Source: Amoebidium appalachense (lineage: Eukaryota; Ichthyosporea). From it: 64,000 bases of DNA. Positions 13,149-25,002 of this stretch are shown here, piece by piece. The notes beneath the pieces were generated by a model that saw nothing but the letters and a program-made list of their open reading frames with translations, was not told the origin of the DNA and did no database searches. The position numbers and the translations under genes were made by a program. The stretch lies in NCBI GenBank assembly GCA_963693365.1, contig CAVNZM010000002.1, positions 15,562,001 to 15,626,000 of the forward strand, read 5' to 3'. How positions within the stretch are numbered: the first letter of the stretch is position 1; each line of letters begins with the position of its first letter.

Positions 13149-13439
13149 TGACACGTGAGGCAGCCCAGCGCTATGGCTCTATGGTCGTCAACCCAACCAC
13201 CAACGAGGTTATGCACTACGTCGAAAAACCAGGTAACCCCCCCTCCCCCCTCCCCCCCCCCCCCCCCCCCCTCCCCCCCACGCACCCTCCTCCTTTCGAG
13301 TTATGTTGTGTGCGGTGAATGCGTACTTCAGATGTAATGCATATTAAACCCCAGCCAACCTACATCTGTGTCGCTGTCTCTCACACCCTCCCTCCCCCCC
13401 CCCCCCCCCCCCCCCCGCGCAGGGGTCCGTTTCCCCCAA

Positions 13440-13486
<47 letters not shown>

Positions 13487-14226
13487 TGCACACACACACA
13501 CACACACACGATGCACACACACACACGATGCACACACACACACGCGCGCGCGCCTTGACATTCTACTTATGCTACATACTCTCAGTATGTTTTTCTTTTT
13601 GTTTATCCTTATTTTTGTTCGTTGTGAAGCTGTTGTAATACTATACGCCACATAATAGTGATCCCCCCCCCCAGAGACCCCTATCAGTGACGTCATCAAT
13701 GGTGGTGTCTACATTTTCACTCCGGCAGTCTTTAGCCAGATTGGCCAGGTGGGGGCATGACTGTTCCCCCCCCCCCCCCCCCCCCCCCCCTCTCCCCCCT
13801 TTTCTCTCTGTCTCTCTGTCTTGCCAACCATCAATACACTCACCACCGGCATGCTTGTCCTTCCCTACCCCTCCCCACCCAACCCCGGCTCTCCATAGTC
13901 ACACTTATAAGGTATCTCTCTTTCTCCTCTCTTCTATCATCTCTCCTATCTACGTGTTTTCAAAGATCGTGCCATATGCAACCACAATTCGCCGATTTTC
14001 CCTGTTTTCATGGCAACAATTTGCATTCTGCTTTTTTGCTTAGGGGGGGTTTTTTTTTTGTCTGACTGACTTTTGGGCCCCACAGGTGTTCGTTCGGAAG
14101 CACACCCGCATGAATCAGACGTATGTGCAACCCAACCCGCTTCCCCCCCTTCCCCCCCCTCCTACCTCAACACACCCACACACATGCACACACAATCAAA
14201 CACAGGCAAATACATGTGCACCCATG

Positions 14227-14284
<58 letters not shown>

Positions 14285-16280
14285 TCACTCTGGAAGTAGC
14301 CAAAGGGTTTATTACATCGAATTCTCATTTGGACTCCCATTTGTGTGTGTGTTATTGTGTATGTGTGTGTGAGTGTGTGTATGTGTGCTCATGGAAGGTT
14401 AAGGGGCAACACAACCAAAAGTAGGAAAAAGTAGAACTGTAGCCTTAATCTAAAGGGCTGGCTATGTGTCGGTATTATCTTCGAGATTTTTTGGAAATGT
14501 GACCGGTGCTGTTGTTGCTATTGTGTGTGGAATGGTTGAAATATTTGTGTGATACCTGAGAAGGTGTGGATGGGATCTCGCTGGTTGTGGGTGGTGTGAA
14601 TGGGCGGTGGTATGTTGAGGGGGAAAAGGGGTAATGACGTGGTTTTTCCTTGGAACCCGCGGGAAGGAGAGGAGCGGTGGTAGGCAATTCAAGGGTGTTG
14701 GTGGTTTGTGGAAGGGGGGGGGGGGGGGGGGGGGGGAGGGGGGGGTTTATGCCGAAATTGGTCCATTCAAGCCGGGGGAACTGGGGTAATTTGGAACGTG
14801 TGTGGGAACAGTGGGTGTCATGGTCTGACGATTTGATTGGCTGCAGGCTCAGCACTCTGATCAGAAAGGAACTCACCATCAGCCAGGAGGTTATCATGCT
14901 CGAGCAGGTGTCTGTGTGTGTGGGTGTGGGTGTGGGTGTGGGTGTTTGTGTGGATGTGTGTGTGTGTGTTTGTGTGTGTGGGCGGGTGGGTAGGTGGGTG
15001 GGTGGTTGGGTGGGCGGGTGGGTGGGTAGGTGGGTGTGTGTGGGTGTGTCTGTCTATGTGTGTGTGTGTGGGTGTGTCTGTCTATGTGTGTGTGTGTGGG
15101 TGTGTCTGTCTATGTGTGTGTGTGTGGGTGTGTCTGTCTATGTGTGTGTGTGTGGGTGTGTCTGTCTATGTGTGTGTGTGTGGGTGTGTCTGTCTATGTG
15201 TGTGTGTGTGGGTGTCTGTCTATGTGTGTGTGTGTGGGTGTGTCTGTCTATGTGTGTGTGTGTGGGTGTGTCTGTCTATGTGTGTGTGTGTGGGTGTGTC
15301 TGTCTATGTGTGTGTGTGTGTTTCCTTGTGTGGGTAGGGGTGGGTGGGTGGGTGGGTGTACGTCTGTGCATGAGTGCGTGTGTGGATGTGGGTGTGGTTG
15401 TAGGGGGGAGTGGGTTTGGTCATGGTTGGTGCGAATGTATGTGCTTCGTGAGAGTGCCAATAGGTGTGCATGTGTCTGGGGCAAAAAAAAAAAAAAAAAA
15501 AAAAAAAACCGGAGGGACGGGTTATATGTTAAAAAAGAAAAAAAAAGAAAAAAAAGAAAAAAGGGGGGGGGAGGGGGGGGGGGGGGGGGGGGAGTTGGTG
15601 AATACAAACGAAGCAAAGGGGGGTTGGAGTGTGGGATGCTTACGCTGTGCACATGACAAAGAGCATCTGACCACACGGCAAATCAGTACATGTTGGTGCG
15701 TACCCCACGTACGGATGGCAGCATCCCCTAACCCCAGAACATACACACGGACAAACACAGGCTGTGTGTGATCGTTCATGTCGTATGTTATGTGTTTCGT
15801 GGTGAATGTTTGCACTTTGTGTTTTTACTAACTGTGTTGTTACCTTTCCTCCTCCTTCTCCTCGCCCTCCCTCTGTCCCCTCCCTCTTTCCCCCCCCTCC
15901 GCACGCACGCACGCATGCGCGCGCACACACACACAAACACACACACACACACACACACAGGATGTGTTGGAGCCCATTGCCGGCACAGGGCGGCTGTATG
16001 CATTTTACAACAATGACCCCTGGTGCCAGATCAAGACGGCTGAGTACGTTGTCTCCCCCCCCCCCCCCCCCCCCTCCCCCCCCTTCCAACCCTTTTTACC
16101 ACGTTCCCGTTTCAGCACTCACAGGCGTGTGCACACACAGACGCACATGCACACACCCACCCTTCGACCCACCTCCCTCGGAGCCTCTTTCTATTCACTT
16201 TCTCTTCGCTCGTTCATCTCTCATACTCCGCTCCCTCTCTCTCTCTCTTTTTCCCCCTGCACTCTCTCTCTCTCCTTTTT

Positions 16281-16315
<35 letters not shown>

Positions 16316-16331
16316 TTTGTGTGTGTGTGTT

Positions 16332-16365
<34 letters not shown>

Positions 16366-16680
16366 CATGTTGCAGGGGGGGGGGGGGGGGGGAGCACAAT
16401 TTTAACACTTACTTTCCATTGGCAGGACGGCCATGGTAGCCAACCGTGCCTACCTGCAGATCATGAAGGCCAAGAACTCACCTGCGCTTGCGCAAAACGA
16501 GCCCGGCAAACCACAGATCACAGGCAACGTCATTATCCACCGCACAGCACACGTGGCACCGTCGGCAAAGGTGGGTTTCCTTTGTTCTTTCTTTCTTTCT
16601 CTTTCTTTCTTTCTTTCTTTCTTTTTTTTTTTTTTTTTTTTTTGGACTGTTGCGGTGTGTGTGTGGGTCCGGGGCCCTCT

Positions 16681-16714
<34 letters not shown>

Positions 16715-17030
16715 GGAGGTCTAAACAAATGTTTCCTCGTGTGCATGTGTGTTCCTGTTTCGGACGGCTTATACCTGTGCAAGGAGCCTTGTGTGCTTTG
16801 CGGGTGGGAGAAGGAGAGGGGTGGGGGCACAAGAGAGTGGATGTGCGCATCTTGGGAAGGGGGGGGGGGGGGGGGGGGGGGACGAGTTTGCTGACAGCTG
16901 GCCTTGTACAGATTGGGCCGGATGCTGTGATTGGGCCCCGTGTGCGGGTCGGTGAGGGCTGCAGGGTTGCAAATTCCATCATCCTGGACGACGTAAACCT
17001 CAAGGTCTGATACAACCCCCCCCCCCCCCC

Positions 17031-17061
<31 letters not shown>

Positions 17062-17236
17062 CCTGGGCCAAATTAGATGCAGGTGGTGGCTTGGGCCCTC
17101 TCTGGGGATGGGTTCTTATGTTGCATACCACGTGTTGCTGTTGCATACCTGAATCTTTGTCTTGACATGTGTCCTGCACTGTGTTTCTCATTGTGTAGTT
17201 GTGTGCTGCTGTACTGCATACCATGTTCCGCATTTT

Positions 17237-17271
<35 letters not shown>

Positions 17272-17705
17272 TTGCCGCTTGCACATACCACCATATTTTT
17301 CACTCGGAAGGTGCGAGGGTAGGTAAAAGTCTATTTCAGGAAGGAAAGGAAGAATCTAAGGGCACCTTCTTGACCATGATATGTTAATTTTATTTTGCAC
17401 ACTACATCCTTGTGCCCAGATTGTGACTCTCATCCAATCTTACTTTTCTTTTTCTTGGTTTTTTTCCTTACCTGCTGGATACATCTATATTTGAATAATA
17501 GTTATTAGTCCACGGTCCCTATTTTCTTTACCCCCCTCTCTAACAACCAATCACACAGCCGCATGCGTGCATTCTCAACAGCGTGATTGGCTGGCGGTCA
17601 CGTGTTGGGCTGTGGGCCCGTGTTGAGGGCACCAAGGAGGCCAACCACAACGAGCAGGTCTTCTCGAGGGGCACAAAAAATCCAGGCATCACCACAATCG
17701 GTATT

Positions 17706-17738
<33 letters not shown>

Positions 17739-17956
17739 CTCTATCATAGCCGCTTGTGCAGTGGTTGTCTTGCAGCCTGCACCTTATTGTTGTTTGTGCT
17801 TTGCAATCTCTACACGTGGGGGGGTTGCACTCATGACTGGCGTAGTTGGCTGATCAAGTGGGCACTCTAATCTCAGTGTCCTATTGTCCTGTTAGCAAAC
17901 CCCCTAACCCTCAAACACATACATCCCCCCCCCCCCCCCCCCCAAAAAAAAAAAAA

Positions 17957-17987
<31 letters not shown>

Positions 17988-18126
17988 TTAAAATAAAAAT
18001 AAAATAAAGTAAAATAAAATAATCATCCGCCCCCGCTTTAGATCAACCAACCAACCTACCTAACCCTCGGGCCTTCTCCTCTGTTCAAGCACATCCCCAC
18101 ACACGCACGGATGCACATGCGCCCGC

Positions 18127-18213
<87 letters not shown>

Positions 18214-18316
18214 AGGCCAGGACGTGGTGATCGGCAACGAAGTGATTGTGCGGGACTGCATCGTGCTGCCAAACAAAACCGTTCTGGAGGACCATCACAA
18301 CGAGATCCTTCTGTGA
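8164..18316 (+). CDS. GMPPA: Mannose-1-phosphate guanylyltransferase alpha-type (GMPPA), 14 exons
   Basis: Exons: 8164-8206, 9535-9632, 10644-10753, 11383-11474, 12605-12717, 13148-13232, 13675-13748, 14086-14120, 14847-14907, 15961-16043, 16426-16570, 16912-17004, 17559-17700, 18216-18316. All junctions are GT..AG, phases agree, and the sum is 1275 bases (424 aa), close to the roughly 420 aa of animal GMPPA. The N-terminus carries the nucleotidyltransferase signature AVILLGGP...GTRFRPLS, then [28 protein letters not shown] and HYVEKP. The C-terminal third is a left-handed beta-helix ([42 protein letters not shown]) ending in EILL. GMPPA is the regulatory/alpha partner of GDP-mannose pyrophosphorylase in the cytosol, supplying GDP-mannose for glycosylation; it binds and senses GDP-mannose in animals. 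A second in-frame ATG at 8170 is an alternative start. Many splice sites lie in (GT)n, (CA)n or poly-C runs. A catalytic GMPPB is not in the window. Confidence 0.95.
8940..9490 (+). repeat. Poly-C tracts in GMPPA intron 1
   Basis: Several C runs (8950-8982, 9173-9200, 9230-9270, 9330-9350) with CT and CA interruptions lie upstream of the exon 2 acceptor at 9534, where a pyrimidine-rich stretch ends in CTACAG. They may act as an oversized polypyrimidine tract. Confidence 0.85.
9633..9785 (+). repeat. (GT)n then poly-G at the 5' end of GMPPA intron 2
   Basis: The donor GT of intron 2 is the first dinucleotide of a (GT)n run reaching about 9690. It is followed by poly-G stretches to about 9785. 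The 3' half of the same intron is poly-C rich (10041-10068, 10394-10404, 10511-10534, 10587-10612), so the intron ends could pair. Confidence 0.85.
9916..10040 (-). repeat. Poly-G-linked dispersed repeat, unit A copy 2
   Basis: The minus strand matches 821-945 across about 125 bases at 85-90% by eye, including TTAGAGGGTTGGAAATATGG and AGGCAGAAGACACTTGAACA. As in copy 1, its head abuts a long G run (poly-C on the + strand from about 10041). It lies inside GMPPA intron 2, antisense to the gene. Confidence 0.7.
11475..12604 (+). repeat. Repeat-filled GMPPA intron 4
   Basis: The 5' half carries (GT)n at the donor, (GA)n at 11579-11630, poly-G to about 11780, then (GT)n with a minisatellite at 11878-11985. 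That minisatellite has four GCATGAGCTT-containing units separated by GT runs. The 3' half carries poly-C (12247-12279, 12452-12490, 12575-12597) before the acceptor at 12604. Diverged fragments of the unit-D repeat lie between the C runs. Confidence 0.8.
13084..13147 (+). repeat. (CA)n forming the 3' splice site of GMPPA intron 5
   Basis: A pure (CA)n run ends directly in CAG, the acceptor of exon 6. Similar CA-repeat acceptors precede exons 4, 10 and 14. Confidence 0.9.
13441..13552 (+). repeat. (CA)n with CGATG-interrupted units
   Basis: Inside GMPPA intron 6, CA runs of decreasing length are separated by three CGATG interruptions and end in a short (CG)n. It looks like a microsatellite growing a higher-order unit. 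Confidence 0.8.
15023..15323 (+). repeat. 28-bp minisatellite in GMPPA intron 9, ten copies
   Basis: The core CTGTCTATG recurs at 15050, 15078, 15106, 15134, 15162, 15190, 15216, 15244, 15272 and 15300. The spacing is 28 bases except one 26-base unit that lost a GT. The remainder of each unit is GT-rich. It lies 100-400 bases downstream of the intron 9 donor. Confidence 0.95.
18129..18209 (+). repeat. (CA)n upstream of the last GMPPA exon
   Basis: About 80 bases of uninterrupted CA precede GTGCAG, the acceptor of exon 14. Confidence 0.95.
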
Positions 18317-19076
18317 GATTGCATAACATTCCATCTTGGTTTGCTGTGCATGACTTTCAGCCAGTCACGATTTGAGGCTTTGTGATGCTCCACCAATTAA
18401 CTTTCAGAGTTCTTCGCATTTCAGCGGTTTTAGCGTGAGCTGTTTTACAAGGCATTATTTTGGTTTAATCGAGGAAGGTAGAAGCATGAACCGGATTCGT
18501 TTGTGTAGATAGATGAATATATGTTCCAGTTTCGTGCAAGTTTGTTTTTGGTTGTAAACTTGTGTTCACAAGCAAGACATGGTATAGGGTCGTAGAGTGT
18601 GTAATCACGTGTTGCCTGTCGTTAAGGCATGGAAAAAATGGGGTGATGATTGTTTTTCAGTCATGTTTCGTGCTTTGCACGCGTGTGTTTACTTGGCAAG
18701 TTTTGGTCACAGATATCAAGTCGTTCGTGTGTGGGGGCGGTTACCCTCCATTCTTTGCTTCTTCTTCTTCTTCTTCTTCTTTTTTTTTTTCCTCTTTCGT
18801 CTCACGGGCAACTAATAGGAGAGTGAACTGAGCTAGTCCTCAAACCGCATCATTTGCATGTACATATAACGTATAAGGTAGTTGGTGTGTGAGATTCCAT
18901 ATGCCACCCGGTGTGGTGCCATAGAAATTAACCCAACATACGTTTTAGTGTCTATGACATATATATTCCGTTTGAAATTCCCGGTTTTGTTCATTGTGCC
19001 CCACTGGCAGGCAGGGTTATTTTCTTTGCACACGTATCATGATGATGTACCAAGTGCCGTTGTGTGTGTGTGTCAC

Positions 19077-19117
<41 letters not shown>

Positions 19118-19303
19118 TCACGGTGCATGGCACGTACGTTGAGCTTGAAATCTCTAGACTTGGGATCATGCATGCCGGTGTGTCTTAGCAGGGCTGTAAA
19201 TGGATGCCACATGTACATGTCCGCGGTGAAGGCGCACGGTGTGTATGGGGAGTGGCCAGTCATGTTCGTGTGTGTGTATGTGTGAGTGTGTTTGTTTAGG
19301 GTT

Positions 19304-19334
<31 letters not shown>

Positions 19335-20269
19335 GGGGGGGGAGTGGGCGTACGTATGTCTGTTATATGTTGTATTTGTCCTGAAGGGTTGGGGGGAAGG
19401 GGGGGGGGGGGGCCACAAGAATGTGTGCTCGTCTAGCTCTGTATCTGGATGCGACTGTAAGGCCGTGGGTATCGAGGGCATGATTTCCGTACGTATATGT
19501 CACCTGTGTGTGCGTGTGTAGGTTATCACAAGTTAGGCCAGACAGATCTATTTCATTGCAAGTGGGTGCAATTCGAAACACGTGTCTGCATGCATGTCTC
19601 CATGGTACGAAGAGAGAGGGGGGGGGGGGGTTGAATGCGTCATAAAGTAACTACACATGAACAGCGGATAACACGATGCAAAGTGCAAACCGTAGGGGGG
19701 GGGGGGGGGGGGGGGGAGGGGGGAGGGGGGGAGGGGGGGGAGGGGGGGGGGGGGGGGGGATGTGTGCATCAGAGGGTGGCAAACGTGAAGCATCTTCAAA
19801 GACCGACAAGATTAAAAGCCCAAAGCAAATGTGCAGGCGGAAGAAATATGAAAAAGTCCCTTAACCCTTGGGTTCAAGAGAGGGGTAGCTATAGGGGGGG
19901 GGGGGGGGGGGGGGGGGTTGGTTTGTGTGCATGAGTGTGTTTATGTGTGTGTGTGTGTTTGTAGGCCTAACCTGGGGTTCAACAAAGGGGTAAGTGTGTG
20001 GTGAGGGGGTCCCGGAGGGGGAAGGGGGGGGGGGGGGGGGGGGGGGCATCTTTTGTGTGTGTGTGTGTGTATGCATGTGTCTGAATGTCACGGTGTGTGT
20101 GTGTTTGTGCGTGTGTGTGTACGTGAGTGCTCGCGCATATGTGTGTGTGTGTGTGTGCATGCGTGCGCCTATGTGTGCGTGTGTGTACGCGTGTGTGCAT
20201 GTGTGTGTGTGCTTGTACTTGTGCTTGTGTGTGCGTGCGCGTGTGGCCATGTGTGCGCGTGCACATGTG

Positions 20270-20305
<36 letters not shown>

Positions 20306-20518
20306 GATCTGTGTGCATGTGTGTGCGTGTGTGCGTGCGCGCGCGCGTATGTGTGTGTTGTATGTGTGTTTTGCGTTGTGTTAACGTTGGGTGGGGGGAG
20401 GGAGGGACGTGGTAATCAGTTCAACGTGATAATTCACCAATAACGTGATGCGGGTGTGCACAACAAATGGACTCAGTGTTTCGCTCATTTGACGTGTGTG
20501 TGTGTGTGTGTGTGTGTG

Positions 20519-20551
<33 letters not shown>

Positions 20552-21717
20552 AGGAGGGGGGGGGGGGGGGGGATTGCTGATAATGCACAGTAAATTGGAG
20601 GGGAAAATATAAGTCAAAGAAGAACATGGCAAAGACATCGAATGGCATGCTGAGACATCCAAGCTATTATGCGGGGGAGGGGGGGGGGGGGGGTTGGTTG
20701 GTTAGGCCAAAGTTCACACATAAGGGCTGTCTTTTTCATCCCAACAGCACATTCCTTTTGATTGTGTGACGCAATCATTTCTAAGGACTTTTAGAGTAGG
20801 AGTTTCCCGAAGCTCAAAAACAATACATTAGCAAGAATGATTTCAGACAATAGCCCCAAGGATCCGGTTGTGCTACATGCCATATTACCTCTGTCAATTA
20901 TACCGTTAGTATTTATTAACTATATATATTGTCGCTGTTAAATATATATGGGGTGCATACTATGTGCTTATCGGTTCCCCCACCATACAATTACAGTTAC
21001 ATGCCAGCTATAATTATGCAGATTCCCATAACAGTGTTAGAATCTCAAATCTTCACGACTCGGATTTTATAATCTCACCCCTTCTCCCCCCCCCCCCCCC
21101 CCCCCCCCAACACCCACCCCCCGAACCAACCCCCCAACCCGCCCCAGCCCCCCCCACCACCGTCCCTCCTCGAGTCCCCCCCTGCCCCTTCCCCCCCGGG
21201 AGACCCACCCACCCGCCCGCCCATCCTTCCTTCCCCTCCCCCCCCCCCCCCCCCCCCCCACTCCCATGCCCACCCCCTCCTTCCCCCCCCCCCCTCCCCC
21301 CAAAAAAAACCCCACCCCCCACGTACTGACACACCCATAAAAGAAACAAAACCTACTCTCCTTTTGAATCCCCCGTTAGCTAATGCAACATATCCCACAA
21401 ACCCCAAAACCTTTTTCAATCTGCGACCAATTCAACACGACCGTCGGACTGCCTGTATAGATATCTCGTTACGTCTGGCCCAAATTACACTGAGCGGAAA
21501 GAGGTAGAGCGAGTGATGGAACCCACATAGTAGCACGAAATAAAACGAAGAGTAAGGGGTGTTCTCACTGTGTGTTGCCCCGCTGTTGCTGTCATCATTC
21601 AGCCAAACCACGCCACCAACTTGGACACGCGACCGAGCTCGATACTTCACTTTCCCCAAATGACACACAAGTTTTTTCATCGTAGAAATGCATGATGCAA
21701 GGTGTACAACATAATCC
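18317..21717. other. Intergenic region between GMPPA and the membrane-protein gene
   Basis: 18317-18800 is ordinary sequence, probably including the GMPPA 3' UTR. Further on lie (TG)n at 19060-19115 and 20058-20370, poly-G at 19318-19342, 19694-19760, 19892-19917, 20024-20046 and 20521-20571, and a C-rich block at 21085-21300. Diverged pieces of the poly-G-linked repeats lie at 19629-19694 and 19760-19856. An AT-rich stretch (20700-21060) is free of repeats. I found no supported gene. Confidence 0.6.
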
Positions 21718-22389
21718 TTACACCTTCGCTGTTTTCCTCTCGTTGCCCTCTTCATCCTCCGGAATTCCAAATGCTTTGAAACTGAAACGTCGTCCCAACG
21801 AATGCGTCGAACCCTGCCCCACGGAATCACCATGGGAGAATTGTGTTGTCTGCCCGCTTGTGTTGCGTTCGAAATAAACAACTTCGGAATTCGAAATTTG
21901 CTGTTCTCCAGTGTTTATGGCCATATTTTCCGAGTCTGTTACCGATTTGCTTCTTGGTCTCTGCTCGGTAGCTGTTACGGTCGTAGTGATGCCTGAGGTA
22001 TGTCTTGTTGCAAGCGTGCGGTTGCTCATAATGTTCGTTTTCGAACTTATGCCGACACCGCTGGTGAAGGGAAACAGCGCAATTTTCGTTTCTTTCTCTG
22101 TTGGTTTATCATATTTACCACCGTCCAGCGTTGCAGCAGACCATGCTGGATCCGATGGCTGTGTTGTCACTAACCCAGTCTTTCCGGAAATGTTTTCGTT
22201 ACTGGCGTTTGCACAACTACCTATTGTTGTGTTGCTTGTATGTTGTCCTTTATGAACACTAGATGCCTCGCGCCGCCTAACTCGGTGTAAACCGTAAAAG
22301 TAAAGTCCACAAAGGGACAAAGACAGGAGGACGAAGAAGCCGAGAAGGACGGCCAAAGCAATAATTGTGGTGTTGCAGGCAGATGGCAT
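21718..22389 (-). CDS. Hypothetical single-pass membrane protein
   Basis: The 223-codon frame starts MPSACNTTIIALAVLLGFFV. A strongly hydrophobic segment at residues about 8-31 is followed at once by basic residues (HRVRRRE), which fits one transmembrane helix with a short outside N-terminus and a cytosolic tail of about 190 residues. The tail is rich in Ser/Thr/Asn with no recognised domain. It ends in a basic-acidic stretch (RRFSFKAFGIPEDEEGNERK) containing a basophilic-kinase-like RRFS site. Codon use and lack of repeats make it more credible than other frames around it. Upstream in the sense direction are an ATTGG at about 22419 and an AAATATAAAG element near 22510. The stop is TAA, but splicing just before it cannot be excluded. 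Function unknown. Confidence 0.5.
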   Translation of the reverse strand: MPSACNTTIIALAVLLGFFVLLSLSLCGLYFYGLHRVRRREASSVHKGQHTSNTTIGSCANASNENISGKTGLVTTQPSDPAWSAATLDGGKYDKPTEKETKIALFPFTSGVGISSKTNIMSNRTLATRHTSGITTTVTATEQRPRSKSVTDSENMAINTGEQQISNSEVVYFERNTSGQTTQFSHGDSVGQGSTHSLGRRFSFKAFGIPEDEEGNERKTAKV

Positions 22390-23500
22390 GGTTGAAATTC
22401 ACTTTGTTTCTTGTTTCTTATTGGTCACTCGGTATGTGTTGCACATGTAGCTGTGTAGTGGTGTAACCTATGTATGGGAAGAGTGACACTTTTTGCGTCC
22501 TGAATGACCGCTTTATATTTGCCATGGCCACGTGTACCATGTTTGTGCAAGTATACATGCGTTCAAGTATAGGCAAAATTTAGAGAGGTGTTTTACTGCA
22601 TAGAAGGTGCTTATTAATATTCCTCTGACAGCCGTATTTCAAATTTATTGTGCGAACATTTTGCATCCCGCCTGTGTCCTCCCTCGGGTGTTACACTGCT
22701 GTGCGTATGCATGGATCCGACTCCAGTAAAAATATCTACTTAGTGCTTCTTTTTAGAAACATTGTTGTAGCATGGGCTACATGTATATGCATATGGCTCA
22801 CAGAATTACCACAGGGGCTTAGACGGGCGTGTGGTACGGGCCCCTGTGTGTTGCTAGAAGGACACTGAAGACGAGCAAATCAATCCTTGTGCACTGTATT
22901 TCGTGTTGCCTCAATGAAGCCGCGTATCATGTTTATTCGTGCTTCACGATGTCACTGGCTTGAACACGGAAGGATAAAACCATGTACATTCCTGGGGCTT
23001 TCTGGAATTACTGTACCGCGGTTACCGTTGAAAAATTTAGGGCCTAAAGACGCCGTATAGTTGCCCTAATATAAAGAGAATATTTAAATCTAATGCAGTG
23101 ACTCGGGCTGTCGGGCGGTGCCCATATCTTAAGGATCTTAGAATGGAGGCAGCGACCAAAAACTTCATTCACGAGCGGTGACACAATGATTTCACACCCT
23201 GGTCTGGTAAATACTGTTTATCTCTGGAATGCAGTGGCTCTAGGATTAATTCGTTCTGGCACAGTTTATGGGAAATGCTCGAGCCAGTCGACGTCCTCCG
23301 ACAGCGTACTCAGTCGCGGTGTGCTTGTGTAATGTGTGCTTTTGTGTGTGTGTGTGTGTGCGCGTGTGCGTGCGTGCATGTGTGTGTCTATGAGTCTGTG
23401 CGTATGCATGCGTATGCATGTGTATGTGCGTGTGTGCGTGCGTGTTGCTCGCAACCGAATCCGGACCCCCTAGGTTTAATAGCACCTAAATTGGACCCCA
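22390..23500. other. Intergenic sequence, low repeat content
   Basis: About 1.1 kb of mostly unique sequence. A short TG-rich stretch lies at 23335-23450. Small open frames such as 22650-22868 have no recognisable features. Nothing else is supported. Confidence 0.5.
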
Positions 23501-23539
23501 GAACAAGCCCCCATTGTTATATAATAGCTTTGTGTGTCA

Positions 23540-23715
<176 letters not shown>

Positions 23716-23978
23716 ATGTATATGGCTGAAATAATCGTGTACTTTTATATTTTTAAATTACACGGGAAGACGGTGTGTGTGCTGCCACCTACTGAGATGG
23801 CTCCTTATTTTTCCTTACACATTCAGCGAACACTGGACTCTATCGAACCGTCGAGGCGCCGCGACAGAAAGCATGCACGCGGTCGCGAGAGTGTAAGGAA
23901 AAATCGTCTGCAGCGAACGTAAAGTTCATCGCAGCGTCAGTACGTGTGAGGTGTGTGTGGGGGGATTATACGGGAAGA

Positions 23979-24011
<33 letters not shown>

Positions 24012-24389
24012 GGGGGGGGGGCGCATGTGCACTGCTGCAGCATGATCATTATGTTGCTTTTCCGTATGTAAAAAGTCTGCCGAAAGTGTGGGGTGACCAA
24101 GGCCCACACCAAAAAAATGCATACAGGGTGTGCACCATGGAGTCCCCGGGCAAAAAGGTTCTTTGTTCGGAGATTTTGCTTTGATAGTTCTGGGATTTTT
24201 GAGTTTTTCGTTGGAACTTGTTTTGTAAAGGTTTAGTGTATTTGATTGTTTTAGAGTGGCTTTTTTAGTTCTTAGTAATGAATTTAACAGTTTATATCTT
24301 GTTGCTTTCCTGTTGGACGTTGCCAATTGACAGTGTGGGTTTGACAGTAACTTGTTGTTTGGATTGAGCATGCCCGCCCCTCCTCCTGC

Positions 24390-24482
24390 CCCCCCCCCCC
24401 CCCCCCTACCTCCCCCCCCCCCCCATCCCCCCCTCCCCTCCCCCCCCCCCAAAAAAAAAAAAACATTCTCCCCCCCCCCTTC

Positions 24483-24557
<75 letters not shown>

Positions 24558-24613
24558 AACACACACACACACACAGTGGCACCACCCACACACCCACACA
24601 CCCACCCACACAC

Positions 24614-24702
<89 letters not shown>

Positions 24703-24793
24703 AAGAGAGAGAGACTCTGGAGAGAAAGAGGGGGAAGAGGCTCTGAGAAAGAGAGGGAGAGAGAGTCTTAGAGAGAGACAGCCTCAGAGAGTG

Positions 24794-24876
<83 letters not shown>

Positions 24877-24910
24877 GGCGCACGCACTGGCACGCACGCA
24901 CGCAAGCACG

Positions 24911-24948
<38 letters not shown>

Positions 24949-25000
24949 GTCACACACACACACACACACACACAAACACAAACACATACACACACACACT
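24390..25000 (+). repeat. Compound (C)n (CA)n (GA)n (CA)n array
   Basis: Poly-C at 24390-24450, then (CA)n to 24698, purine-rich (GA)n at 24703-24880, then (CA)n at 24910-25000. The copia-type element is inserted at the downstream edge of the last CA run. Confidence 0.95.
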
Positions 25001-25002
25001 GG

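Noticed and set aside
14475-14897. 140-codon minus frame opposite GMPPA intron 8
   Set aside because: Overlaps GMPPA exon 9 on the opposite strand and has no recognisable domain; likely chance.
9173-18320. Idea that homopolymer strand strictly follows transcription (poly-C on the sense strand)
   Set aside because: A tendency exists in several introns, but GMPPA introns 2, 4, 9, 10 and 11 carry sense poly-G and epimerase intron 5 also breaks the rule.
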